A DNA stretch of 8,388 bases from Actinomycetota bacterium (GCA_019348305.1 JAHWJQ010000087.1:1-8388); one strand, 5' to 3'. Shown: positions 1 through 7,146, counted from the first letter of the stretch. The notes: generated by a model from the sequence alone, not told the origin. Numbers and translations are program-made.

Positions 1-286
1 CCTGTTTGGTGTGGCCTTCGACGTCCACCCCGCCGGCGGACTCGCCGCCCCCATCACGGCCCCGCTTGGCTCGCTCGTCGGAGGGGCCCTTGTGCTCCTT
101 GGGCTCCCAATGGTCGCCAACCTTTTCGAAGCTGTGCTTGAGCGAGGCGTAGGCAGCTCGGTGGGCCGCCTCCTCACTGTCGTATGTCTCGTGCGCCGAC
201 TCGAGTGTCTTTGCGAAGGTCCGCTGCGCCTTGGCCGGCGACCTCTGGATCGTCCCGGGCAGATCCTGCTTGCTCTCCTTTGGCAT
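1..286 (-). CDS. ChaB-family protein, C-terminal end beyond window
   Basis: The minus strand from an ATG at 286-284 stays open to the window edge, giving 95 residues without a stop. The first ~65 residues fit the ChaB domain: an early DLPGTIQRSPAKAQRTF stretch (residues 8-24), then a helix with SAHETYDSEEAAHRAAYASLKHSF (split here as residues 30-41 and 42-53) and a GDHWEPK end near 56-62, which matches the family's conserved aromatic/tryptophan pattern. A polar linker rich in Lys, Glu, Gly and Asp follows. The last visible residues, GGVDVEGHTKQ, look like the start of the Rho N-terminal-like domain that often follows ChaB in actinobacterial proteins, but only its first residues are present. 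The role of stand-alone ChaB-like proteins is poorly defined; the name comes from the E. coli cation-transport regulator. No strong Shine-Dalgarno is seen, only a G-rich run about 12 bases upstream. It is transcribed away from the operon and probably unrelated to it. Confidence 0.8.
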   Translation of the reverse strand, partial: MPKESKQDLPGTIQRSPAKAQRTFAKTLESAHETYDSEEAAHRAAYASLKHSFEKVGDHWEPKEHKGPSDERAKRGRDGGGESAGGVDVEGHTKQ

Positions 287-299
287 ACTCGCTGATTCC

Positions 300-543
300 C
301 CCGCCGTCGGGTGCGCCAAACAGTTATCGCCGCCGCTCCGCTGACTGTCGAAGAGCACGCATCGCGGATCCACGCCATCCCCCGGTTCACCGGGAATCGC
401 TCGTAACGTACGCGGGCATCCCCCAGGTACCGCGCTACCGCCTCCCGAGTCGGGTCCCGCGACCCGTCGTCGACCACGACGCGTTCCCACTCGCGCAGCG
501 TCTGCGCGAAGAGGCTCTCGATCGCTCGCGTGACCCGACAACC
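300..543 (-). pseudogene. Remnant of a family 2 glycosyltransferase (N-terminal part)
   Basis: Reading the minus strand in the frame whose codons begin at 525, 522 and so on gives the conserved N-terminal core of GT2 (GT-A fold) glycosyltransferases: RAIESLFAQTLREWE (bases ~528-484), then VVVDDGSRDPTREAV with the nucleotide-binding DDGS motif (480-436), then RVRYERFPVNRGMAWIRDA (~414-358), equivalent to the family's NRG-x-x-x-RN segment. Several consecutive family motifs in one frame make chance unlikely. The copy is broken. The frame has a stop at 612-610 and no ATG, GTG or TTG between that stop and the motifs. The first beta strand and its usual PxYN motif are missing, although a VVVV run in the neighbouring minus frame (about 549-538) may be a frameshifted trace of it. 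After ~350 the protein loses similarity, so the DxD metal-binding region and acceptor half are absent. The intact family is about 250-350 residues; only about 75 survive here. Confidence 0.7.
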
Positions 544-671
544 ACCACAGCACGCGCTTCTTCCTTCACGCCCAGGGTTTGGAGTAGTAGTAGCAGGGGT
601 AGCGCGCGGCTACTGCTCGACGCTGTTTCGGCGCGCCCGTGCGCCCGGCCGTTCAGAGCACGAGGACGAAC

Positions 672-677
672 AAGGAG
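672..677 (+). promoter_or_regulatory. Ribosome binding site that fixes the carbamoyltransferase start
   Basis: AAGGAG lies 9 bases before GTG 687. It decides in favour of this GTG over the in-frame ATG 48 bases upstream (639). The protein then begins (M)KVLGINAVFHDP, the usual N-terminus of the family. Confidence 0.8.
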
Positions 678-686
678 TCGGGCTTG

Positions 687-2351
687 GTGAAGGTGTTGGG
701 CATCAATGCGGTGTTCCACGATCCCGCCTCGGCGCTGGTCATCGACGGCGAGATCGTGGCCGCAGCCGAGGAGGAGCGCTTCAGCCGGCGCAAGCACGGC
801 AAGCGACCGGTCCCCTTCTCGACCTGGGAGCTCCCCGAGTTGTCCGCTCGATGGTGCCTGGACCACGCCGGGATCACTGCCGACGATCTCGACGCCGTGG
901 CCTACTCCTATGACCCGGCTTTGGCCCCGCTCCCGGCCCCACGCAGCGCTGAGCTGCACGAGGACGGCTGGGAGGGCCTCCGAACGATCTTCGCCCAGCG
1001 GGCTCCCCTTTTTCTGCGTACTGCACTGCCCGGGCTCGACCCTGCCGCCGTCGAGTTCGTCCCCCACCATGTCGCCCACGCGGCGAGCGCCCACCTAGCC
1101 GCCCCGTTCGCCAACAGCGCCGTTCTCGTCCTCGACGGCCGGGGTGAGCGGGCCAGCCACCTGGCCGGCCACAGCCGACACGGTGAGCTCGAAGTGCTCC
1201 GGGCACAGGAACTTCCCCACAGCCTCGGGCTGATGTACGAAGAGGTCACCGAGCACCTCGGCTTCCTCCGCAGCTGCGACGAGTACAAGGTGATGGCGCT
1301 GGCGTCCTACGGCCGGCCCAGCTTCCTCCCCGAGTTCCGTGAGCTGGTGGCGGCCACCGGGGACGGCGGCTTCCGCGTCGACCGCGTCGACTGGACCAGC
1401 TTCACCAAGCCGGCGCGGGCCGGAGACGAGTGGATGCCCGAGCACGCCGACCTGGCGGCAAGCGTTCAGGCCCGCCTCGAAGAGGTCCTCCTCGATCTCG
1501 CCGGCTGGCTGCACCGCGAGACCCAAGAGAAGGTCCTGACCATGGCCGGCGGAGTCGCGCTCAACTGTGTGGCGAACGCCCGGCTGGCGGCCGAGGGGCC
1601 CTTCGAACAGGTCTGGGGCCAGCCGGCGGCCGGTGACGCGGGCACGGCACTGGGTGCCGCCCTCCACGTGGCCACCAAGCTGGGCGACCGGGCGCAGCCG
1701 ATGGCGACGGCGGCACTGGGCCGGGGGTTCAGCGACGATGACATCGAGGCGTGGTTGACCACCGCCCAGGTTGCCTACGAACGCCCGCCCAGCATCGCCG
1801 AGGCGGTTGCGCAGGTGCTGGCCGACGACGGCATCGCGGCCTGGTTCCAGGGTCGCAGCGAGTACGGCCCGCGGGCCCTCGGCCACCGCAGCCTGCTGGC
1901 CCACCCCGGCTACAGCCGCAACCTCGAGCGCCTCAACGACGTGAAGGGCCGCGAGCAGTTCCGGCCCGTCGCCCCGATGGTCCTGGCCGAGCGGGCGCAC
2001 GAGATCTTCGACGGCGTGATCCCCAGCCCGTACATGCTCTTCACCCACGGAGTGAGGCGGGAGTGGGCCGAGCGCATCCCCGCCGCCGTCCATGTCGACG
2101 GCAGTTCCCGCGCTCAGACCGTGGATCGGACGGAGGAACCGCTGATGGCGCAAGTCCTCGACGGCTTCGCCCGGCGGACCGGGCTGCCGGTTGTCATCAA
2201 CACCAGCCTGAACACGGCGGGTAGGCCGATGGTCGACGATCCCCGGGACGCCCTCGAGTGCTTCGGCTCGGCGCCCGTTGACGTGCTGGCCATCGGCCCG
2301 TTCCTCCTCCGGCGCCCCCGTGGAACGACCAACAAGGCCACCGTCGGATGA
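687..2351 (+). CDS. O-carbamoyltransferase, NodU/CmcH (TobZ) family
   Basis: Predicted to transfer a carbamoyl group from carbamoyl phosphate, through a carbamoyl-adenylate made with ATP, onto a hydroxyl of a sugar or secondary metabolite in the cytoplasm. The 554-residue protein has the normal length and both family domains. The Kae1-like N-terminal domain starts with NAVFHDPASA and EEERFSRRKHG (~28-38), carries the metal-binding HHVAHA motif at ~127-132, a DGRGE turn at ~149-154, EEVTEHLGF and EYKVMALASYG (~199-209), and GGVALNCVANA at ~288-298. The YrdC-like C-terminal domain has GRSEYGPRALGHRS (~389-402), KGREQFRPVAPMVL (~420-433) and NTSLN (~505-509). All expected catalytic landmarks are visible, so it should be active. 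The GTG start is supported by a strong ribosome binding site. It is the first gene of the operon, and its stop overlaps the next start by 4 bases (ATGA). The acceptor cannot be read from sequence; the neighbours suggest a heptose-containing glycoside. Confidence 0.93.
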   Translation: MKVLGINAVFHDPASALVIDGEIVAAAEEERFSRRKHGKRPVPFSTWELPELSARWCLDHAGITADDLDAVAYSYDPALAPLPAPRSAELHEDGWEGLRTIFAQRAPLFLRTALPGLDPAAVEFVPHHVAHAASAHLAAPFANSAVLVLDGRGERASHLAGHSRHGELEVLRAQELPHSLGLMYEEVTEHLGFLRSCDEYKVMALASYGRPSFLPEFRELVAATGDGGFRVDRVDWTSFTKPARAGDEWMPEHADLAASVQARLEEVLLDLAGWLHRETQEKVLTMAGGVALNCVANARLAAEGPFEQVWGQPAAGDAGTALGAALHVATKLGDRAQPMATAALGRGFSDDDIEAWLTTAQVAYERPPSIAEAVAQVLADDGIAAWFQGRSEYGPRALGHRSLLAHPGYSRNLERLNDVKGREQFRPVAPMVLAERAHEIFDGVIPSPYMLFTHGVRREWAERIPAAVHVDGSSRAQTVDRTEEPLMAQVLDGFARRTGLPVVINTSLNTAGRPMVDDPRDALECFGSAPVDVLAIGPFLLRRPRGTTNKATVG

Positions 2352-3289
2352 GGGTCCTGCTCTGGCACGTCCACGGCTCGTGGACGACGTCGCTGGTCCA
2401 GGGCGGGCACACCTATCTCATCCCGACGCTGCCCGATCGCGGGCCCCACGGTCGGGGTCGGGCCGACACCTACGCCTGGCCCGACAACGCCGTCGAGGTC
2501 ACGCCCGACCAGGCAGCCGAGGCGGACGTCGACGTCGTCATCCTCCAGCGTCCGGAGGAGCTGGACCACCTGTGCCACGACTGGCTCGGGCGCCGGCCTG
2601 GGCGCGACGTCCCCGCGGTCTACGTCGAGCACAACGCTCCCCAGGGCCGCGTCAACGAGATCCGCCATCCTGCCGCTGACCGCGCCGACCTCACCGTCGC
2701 CCACGTCACCTTCTTCAACCAGCTCTTCTGGGACTGTGGGTCCACGCCGACAACGGTGGTGGAGCACGGCGTGGTCGACCCCGGGTACCGGTACAGCGGC
2801 GAGCTCGCCCGCATGGTGGTCGTCATCAACGAGCCCCTGAGACGAGCCCGGGTCACCGGAACCGACCTGCTCGCCCCTCTGAGCGACCGGGCGCAGGTGC
2901 CGATCGACCTGTTCGGCATGGTCACCGAGCCGCTCGGTGGGACCGACCTACCCCAGGCCCGTCTGCACGAGGAGATGGCGCGCCGGCGCGTCTACGTGCA
3001 CCCGATGCGTTGGACGTCGCTCGGGTTGTCGCTGATCGAGGCCATGCACCTGGGCATGCCCGTCGTGGCGCTGGCCACGACCGAGGCCCACGAGGCCGTG
3101 CCGGCCGAGGCCGGTGTCGTCTCCAACCGCCTCGATGTGCTCGCCGAAGCGGTGCGACGTCTCGTGAACGACGAGGAGGAGGCGCGGGTGCGCGGGAAGG
3201 CGGCTCGTGCCGCCGCTCTGGGGCGCTACGGGCTGTCGCGCTTCCTGGCCGACTGGGACGCTGTTTTCGACGAGGTGGTGAACAAGTGA
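2348..3289 (+). CDS. Glycosyltransferase-like protein, GT-B fold (GT4-like)
   Basis: A 313-residue cytoplasmic protein beginning MRVLLWHVHGSW, with a Rossmann-type N-terminal half (beta strand VDVVILQRPEE near 61-71, VYVEHNAPQG at 91-100) and a C-terminal half resembling GT4 enzymes (VYVHPMRWTSLGLSLIEAM at ~215-233, GMPVVALATTEAHEAV at 236-251, then two closing helices). It probably transfers a sugar from a nucleotide donor; donor and acceptor are unknown. It is shorter than typical GT4 enzymes (350-420 residues). The E-x7-E signature is incomplete: the second Glu is present (E231) but the first position is Thr223. This could mean altered donor binding or a reduced catalytic role. It overlaps the carbamoyltransferase stop by 4 bases and the next GTG by 4 bases, so it depends on its neighbours for translation. 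It is the only gene of the operon that starts with ATG. Family placement is firm at fold level; the activity is inferred. Confidence 0.78.
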   Translation: MRVLLWHVHGSWTTSLVQGGHTYLIPTLPDRGPHGRGRADTYAWPDNAVEVTPDQAAEADVDVVILQRPEELDHLCHDWLGRRPGRDVPAVYVEHNAPQGRVNEIRHPAADRADLTVAHVTFFNQLFWDCGSTPTTVVEHGVVDPGYRYSGELARMVVVINEPLRRARVTGTDLLAPLSDRAQVPIDLFGMVTEPLGGTDLPQARLHEEMARRRVYVHPMRWTSLGLSLIEAMHLGMPVVALATTEAHEAVPAEAGVVSNRLDVLAEAVRRLVNDEEEARVRGKAARAAALGRYGLSRFLADWDAVFDEVVNK

Positions 3290-4503
3290 GAATCGCGCTG
3301 GTCTCCGAGCACGCCAGCCCGCTCGCGGTGCTCGGCGGCGTCGACGCCGGCGGGCAGAACGTGCACGTCGCAGCGCTCGCCCAGGCGTTGGCGCAACTGG
3401 GCCACGAGGTGGTGGTGCACACCCGCCGCGAAACACCGGACCTCCCCCGCCGAGTCGACCTGTGCCCCGGCGTGGTGGTCGACCATGTCGACGCAGGCCC
3501 CCCCCGGCCGGTGACCAAGGACTGCCTGTTGCCGTTCATGGGCGATTTCGCAGCCGACCTCCAACGCAGCTGGCAGACCGAGCGTCCCGATGTCGTGCAC
3601 GCTCACTTCTGGATGTCGGGGTGGGCGTCGCTCGAGGCCGCCCGGCCTCTCGGGATCCCCGTAGTGCAGACGCTGCACGCCCTCGGCGTCGTGAAGCGCC
3701 GCCATCAGGGGGCCAAGGACACCAGCCCGTCCGAGCGCCTGGCCATGGAGGAGATGATCGTGCGGCGTGTCGACCACATCGTGGCCACGTGTACCGACGA
3801 GCTCTTCGAGCTGCTGCGCTTGGGTGCTGAAGCGTCCCGCGTGTCCGTCGTCCCTTGTGGCGTCGACCTCGACCTGTTCACGCCATCGGGTCCCGTCGAG
3901 CAGCGAGACCCCCGCCGGCGCCGCATCGTCGTCGTGAGCCGGCTCGTGGAGCGCAAGGGCATCGGCAACGTGATCACGGCGCTGGCTGATGTGCCCGACA
4001 CCGACTTGCTCATCGCCGGCGGTGCCCCGAAAGCGGAGCTGGTCGACGACCCGGAATACCGGCGCCTGGCCGCCTTGGCCAAGGAGTACGGGGTGGCCGA
4101 GCGGGTGGAGTTCCGAGGGCGCGTCGGACGGGGTGAGCTGCCGGCGCTGTTCCGCTCTGCTGATGTCGTGGTCTGCGTACCGTGGTACGAGCCTTTCGGG
4201 ATCGTTCCGTTGGAGGCCATGGCGTGTGGTGTACCGGTGGTGGCGTCGGCCGTCGGTGGGCTCGTCGACACCGTCGTCGACGGTGTGACCGGTGTCCTCG
4301 TCCCCGCCCGCCAGCCGGCCCGGCTGGCTGAGGCTCTGACCGACCTGCTCGACGCGCCCGACGTCATGAGAGCCCTGGGAGCGGCCGGCGCCGCTCGCGC
4401 CCGCAACCGCTACGGATGGCTGCGGGTCGCGTCGCTGACAGCCGAGACCTACAGGAAGCTCGCCGGCAGTCGCCACGGTGTCCGCGGGGGCGTGAGGTCG
4501 TGA
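3286..4503 (+). CDS. GT4 family glycosyltransferase
   Basis: A 405-residue retaining glycosyltransferase of the GT-B fold, expected to move a sugar from a nucleotide donor to a cytoplasmic or membrane-face acceptor. The N-terminal domain has the glycine-rich GGVDAGGQNVHV loop (17-28) seen in the MshA/sucrose-synthase-like branch, LGHEVVVHTRR (39-48) and DVVHAHFWMSG (102-112). After VPCGVDLDLFTP (189-200) the donor domain shows VVVSRLVERKGI (215-226), whose Arg219 and Lys224 match the phosphate-binding pair of the family, ADVVVCVPWYEPFGIVPLEAM with a complete E-x7-E motif (E302, E310), and GVPVVASAVGG. It looks intact and active. GTG 3286 is chosen because it overlaps the previous TGA and because the in-frame upstream ATG (3010) lies deep inside the preceding gene. 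A GAGG stretch at 3272-3275 may serve as ribosome binding site. An eight-C run lies within the gene at 3498-3505. The sugar donor is not determinable; an activated heptose from the next two genes is one candidate. Confidence 0.9.
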   Translation: MRIALVSEHASPLAVLGGVDAGGQNVHVAALAQALAQLGHEVVVHTRRETPDLPRRVDLCPGVVVDHVDAGPPRPVTKDCLLPFMGDFAADLQRSWQTERPDVVHAHFWMSGWASLEAARPLGIPVVQTLHALGVVKRRHQGAKDTSPSERLAMEEMIVRRVDHIVATCTDELFELLRLGAEASRVSVVPCGVDLDLFTPSGPVEQRDPRRRRIVVVSRLVERKGIGNVITALADVPDTDLLIAGGAPKAELVDDPEYRRLAALAKEYGVAERVEFRGRVGRGELPALFRSADVVVCVPWYEPFGIVPLEAMACGVPVVASAVGGLVDTVVDGVTGVLVPARQPARLAEALTDLLDAPDVMRALGAAGAARARNRYGWLRVASLTAETYRKLAGSRHGVRGGVRS

Positions 4504-5090
4504 GCGGCCCCGCTCTGCTCACCGGTGGGCGCCACCTGGAGGTGCTCCGGCGCACCCTGGACGCCTTCGAGGCCGAGGTTCCGCGCATAGAGCGGTGGGC
4601 GCTGCATCTCGCTGAGGTGCTCGGCAGTGGTGCACGGCTTCTCGCCGCCGGGAACGGAGGGAGTGCAGCCGAGGCCCAGCACCTGACCTCCGAGCTCGTC
4701 GGCCGCTACCGCGACGACCGCCGCGGCTACAGCGCCATCGCCCTGCACGCCGAGACCTCGACGATGACTGCCGTGGCCAACGATTACGGCGTGGAGCGTG
4801 TGTTCGCCCGCCAGGTCGAGGCCCACGGAAGGCGAGGGGACGTCCTGATCGCCCTGTCGACCTCGGGCAGGAGCCCGAACGTGTTGCACGCGGTCGATGC
4901 CGCGAAGCGCCTCGCCATGACCACCTGGGCGCTGACGGGGCCGGCGCCCAACCCGCTGGCCGACTGCTGTGATGATGCCGTCGCCGTTGCTGTGGAGCCC
5001 TCATCGGTCGCCACCGTGCAGGAGTGCCATCTGGTTGCCGTGCACCTGTTGTGTGCGGCCTTCGACGTAGCTGTCGGGGCGTCGTCGTGA
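4500..5090 (+). CDS. gmhA: Sedoheptulose-7-phosphate isomerase (GmhA-type SIS protein)
   Basis: Predicted to convert D-sedoheptulose 7-phosphate into D-glycero-D-manno-heptose 7-phosphate, the entry step of nucleotide-heptose synthesis. The 196-residue protein covers the whole family length. Visible motifs are GNGGSAAEAQHLTSELVGRY (51-70), AETSTMTAVANDYGVE (84-99), FARQVEAHG, GDVLIALSTSGRSPNVL (113-129, the SIS phosphate-binding loop) and VQECHLVAVH (173-182). H61, E65, Q174 and H182 sit where the zinc ligands of E. coli GmhA are expected (H61, E65, Q172, H180), so the metal site appears complete. GTG 4500 is chosen because it overlaps the preceding TGA by 4 bases; longer in-frame starts would lie inside the glycosyltransferase gene. 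The gene ends in another 4-base overlap with the HldE-type gene, which catalyses the next steps. General SIS proteins are the alternative, but the specific GmhA motifs and neighbour make that unlikely. Confidence 0.92.
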   Translation: MSGPALLTGGRHLEVLRRTLDAFEAEVPRIERWALHLAEVLGSGARLLAAGNGGSAAEAQHLTSELVGRYRDDRRGYSAIALHAETSTMTAVANDYGVERVFARQVEAHGRRGDVLIALSTSGRSPNVLHAVDAAKRLAMTTWALTGPAPNPLADCCDDAVAVAVEPSSVATVQECHLVAVHLLCAAFDVAVGASS

Positions 5091-6463
5091 AACGGCTGGT
5101 GGTGGTGGGCGACGCCCTGCTCGACCGTGACCTCGACGGCACCGTCGAGCGCCTCTGTCCCGACGCGCCTGCTCCCGTGGTCGACGACATCGACGAGAGG
5201 GCCCGACCGGGTGGGGCCGCGCTGGCCGCCGCGCTCAGCGCGCGCGACGGCCGGGAAGTCGTGCTCATCACCGCTCTGGCGGACGACGCCGGCGGGTCGA
5301 CGCTGCGATGCCTGCTGGAATATGCCGGCGTGGCCGTGATCGACCTCGGCCTCGAAGGCACCACCCCGGAAAAGGTGCGGGTGCGAGCCGATGGCCGCCC
5401 ACTCGTGCGCCTCGACTACGGCGGGCGCGTCGCCGGGCGCATCGGGGCTTGGAGCGCGGCCGCGGCAAGAGCGGTCGGCGACGCGCCGGCTGTGCTTGTC
5501 GCCGATTACGGCCGCGGCGTCACGGCACTGCCCGAGGCGCGTGCAGACCTCGGCCGAGCCGCTCTTCGCCGGCCGGTGGTGTGGGATCCGCACTCACGAG
5601 GCGCGGCACCTGTCGCCGGCGTGCGCCTCGTCACGCCCAACCGCGCCGAGGCGGGGAGCGGTCCCACGTCATCGCTGGCGGAGGTCACCGTCAATGCCCG
5701 CCGCCTTCGCTCCAGTTGGGAGGCACGGGCCGTTGCCGTGACCCTCGGCTCGCAGGGGGCACTGCTGGTCGAGGGCGACGGGCCGCCGCTCGTTGCACCT
5801 GCGGTGGAGACTGCGGCGGGTGATCCTTGCGGGGCCGGCGACCGCTTTGCCTCGGCCTGCGCGCAGTTCCTGGCCGACGGCGCGCTTTCCTCCGAGGCGG
5901 TCATCGCCGCCGTCGGGCTGGCGACGTCCTTCGTGGCCGCCGGCGGCGCCGGCGCCCTCCGCTTCGTGGCCGCCGAGACCGACCTGCGGGCGCTCGACCT
6001 CGTCGACTCCGACACCCTCGCCTCGGCCCGCCGGGTCAAGGCCGCGGGCGGCACCGTCGTCGCCACCGGGGGGTGCTTCGACCTGCTGCACGCCGGGCAC
6101 GTCTCGGTCCTCGAAGCGGCCCGTCGCCTCGGCGACTACCTCGTCGTGCTGTTGAACTCCGACGACTCGGTGCGCCGCCTGAAGGGGCCTACTCGCCCGC
6201 TGCAGAGCCAGGACGACCGCGCTGCCGTGCTGCTCGCCCTCGGTTGCGTCGACGCCGTCCACGTCTTCGACGAGGACACGCCCATAGCCGCCCTCGAGCG
6301 GCTTCGACCCGACATCTTTGCCAAGGGCGGCGACTACTCGTTGGCCACTCTGCCGGAAGCGTCGGTCCTCACCGGTTGGGGCGGCCAGACCGTCGTCCTC
6401 CCCTACCTCGAGGGCCGCTCGACATCCCGACTAGTGAAGGAGGCTGCCCGTGGAGGCGCCTGA
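5087..6463 (+). CDS. hldE: Bifunctional heptose-7-phosphate kinase / heptose-1-phosphate nucleotidyltransferase
   Basis: Predicted to phosphorylate heptose 7-phosphate at C1 and, after removal of the 7-phosphate by a separate phosphatase, to attach a nucleotide (AMP in the well-studied HldE). The 458 residues compare with 477 in E. coli. The N-terminal ribokinase/PfkB domain (~1-300) shows VVGDALLDRDLDG (6-18), PGGAALAA (41-48), VLVADYGRGV (136-145) and the GAGD catalytic-base motif at 249-252 within GDPCGAGDRF. The C-terminal cytidylyltransferase-like domain (~320-455) has GGCFDLLHAGHVS (328-340) with the HxGH motif (335-338), LNSDDSVRRLKGPTRP (356-371), DEDTP, KGGDY (413-417) and EGRSTSRLV (442-450). 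Both active sites look complete. GTG 5087 overlaps the isomerase stop by 4 bases and gives the usual N-terminus. The final 14 bases overlap the SDR gene, whose ribosome binding site lies inside this gene. Nucleotide specificity is assumed from family. Confidence 0.93.
   Translation: MKRLVVVGDALLDRDLDGTVERLCPDAPAPVVDDIDERARPGGAALAAALSARDGREVVLITALADDAGGSTLRCLLEYAGVAVIDLGLEGTTPEKVRVRADGRPLVRLDYGGRVAGRIGAWSAAAARAVGDAPAVLVADYGRGVTALPEARADLGRAALRRPVVWDPHSRGAAPVAGVRLVTPNRAEAGSGPTSSLAEVTVNARRLRSSWEARAVAVTLGSQGALLVEGDGPPLVAPAVETAAGDPCGAGDRFASACAQFLADGALSSEAVIAAVGLATSFVAAGGAGALRFVAAETDLRALDLVDSDTLASARRVKAAGGTVVATGGCFDLLHAGHVSVLEAARRLGDYLVVLLNSDDSVRRLKGPTRPLQSQDDRAAVLLALGCVDAVHVFDEDTPIAALERLRPDIFAKGGDYSLATLPEASVLTGWGGQTVVLPYLEGRSTSRLVKEAARGGA
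6437..6443 (+). promoter_or_regulatory. Strong ribosome binding site for the SDR gene
   Basis: AAGGAGG lies 6 bases before GTG 6450 and inside the 3' end of the HldE-type gene. It fixes the SDR start and shows that this gene has its own efficient initiation within the operon. Confidence 0.85.
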
Positions 6464-7142
6464 GATCGGAACCGTGATCGTCACCGGGGGCTCCTCGGGG
6501 CTTGGCGCGGCGGTCGTCGATGCAGTGCTGGGAGCGGGCGGCCGACCCGTAGTGCTCGACCTGCAAGAACCCTCCCAGGACGTCGAGTTCGAAAAGATCG
6601 ACGTGAGCGACACCCGCTCCCTCGAAGAGGTGGTTCGGGGCGTGGCCGAGCGAGTTGGTGGCATCGACGGCGTGGTGACGGCGGCGGGCATCGACGCCTG
6701 CGGAAAGTTGGCCGACGTCAATCCCGACGCGTGGGAACGGGTGGTTGCCGTGAACCTGCTCGGCACGGTCGCGACGGTGCGCGCCGCGCTCCCCTCGTTG
6801 ATCCAAAGACAAGGGCGCGTGGTGACGGTGGCCTCCACACTCGGGCTCCGGGCGCTGTCCGACGCCACCGCCTACTGCGCCTCGAAGTTCGGCGTGGTCG
6901 GCTTCACCCGGGCGCTCGCGCTCGAGGTCGGCGGACAGGTCGGTGTCACGCTCCTCGTCCCCGGGGGAATGCAGACGCACTTCTTCGACAACCGCGACCC
7001 CGAGTACAAGCCCGGTGCCGACGCGAAGCTCGCCTCACCCCAATCAGTGGCCGCCGCGGTCGTCTTCGCGCTGTCCCAACCGCATGGCCTCGAGGTGCGG
7101 GAAATGATCCTCACGCCGTCGACGGAGCCTTCCTGGCCGTGA
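6450..7142 (+). CDS. Classical short-chain dehydrogenase/reductase (SDR)
   Basis: A 230-residue cytoplasmic NAD(P)-dependent oxidoreductase of the classical SDR type. It has the cofactor loop TGGSSGLG (12-19), an Asp (D37) at the end of the second beta strand that favours NAD(H) over NADP(H), the TAAG variant of the NAAG motif (77-80), Asn102, and a full catalytic set Ser129, Tyr142 and Lys146 (YCASK). PGGMQTHFF (171-179) is the usual substrate-loop entry. All catalytic residues are present, so activity is likely. It is not the extended-SDR type of HldD, the ADP-heptose 6-epimerase, so it does not simply fill that missing step. Given its neighbours, oxidation or reduction of a hydroxyl or ketone on a sugar or cyclitol intermediate is plausible, but the substrate is unknown. 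The GTG start is supported by AAGGAGG six bases upstream and by a 14-base overlap with the preceding gene. Confidence 0.9.
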   Translation: MEAPEIGTVIVTGGSSGLGAAVVDAVLGAGGRPVVLDLQEPSQDVEFEKIDVSDTRSLEEVVRGVAERVGGIDGVVTAAGIDACGKLADVNPDAWERVVAVNLLGTVATVRAALPSLIQRQGRVVTVASTLGLRALSDATAYCASKFGVVGFTRALALEVGGQVGVTLLVPGGMQTHFFDNRDPEYKPGADAKLASPQSVAAAVVFALSQPHGLEVREMILTPSTEPSWP

Positions 7143-7146
7143 CCAG

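Larger units (their letters stand above)
287..686. other. Divergent gap between ChaB gene and operon
   Basis: This 400-base stretch separates the leftward ChaB gene from the rightward operon and must hold both promoters. Apart from the glycosyltransferase remnant I see no intact gene, RNA gene or long repeat. A short AGT-triplet run lies at about 582-591 and can pair with GCTACT at 609-614 to form a weak 6-bp hairpin without a U-tract. No convincing -35/-10 pair could be assigned upstream of the operon. Stop codons occur in several frames around 566-612, unlike the flanking genes, which supports a non-coding or decayed state. Confidence 0.5.

Noticed and set aside
566..612. Minus-strand segment encoding a short CYYYSKPWA tail before a stop, considered as a RiPP precursor for the radical SAM enzyme.
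   Set aside because: There is no start codon between the upstream stop and the tail and no ribosome binding site, and it lies over 6.5 kb from the radical SAM gene on the other strand. The tyrosine run comes from a simple CTA/TAC triplet repeat.
639..686. An N-terminal extension of the carbamoyltransferase from the ATG at 639.
   Set aside because: The 16 extra residues do not fit the family N-terminus, and the AAGGAG site points to the GTG at 687.
184..690. A 168-residue plus-strand open frame upstream of the carbamoyltransferase.
   Set aside because: Its product is rich in Arg, Ser and Pro without motifs, it is antisense to the ChaB gene start and the GT2 remnant, and it lacks a convincing ribosome binding site.
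1095..2153. A 352-residue open frame on the minus strand, opposite the carbamoyltransferase.
   Set aside because: It is antisense to a gene with full family motifs. Long open antisense frames are common at this GC content, and the translation shows no domain.
3226..4476. A 416-residue open frame on the minus strand, opposite the GT4 gene.
   Set aside because: The opposite strand holds a complete GT4 enzyme. The antisense product has no recognisable motif and no matching gene layout.
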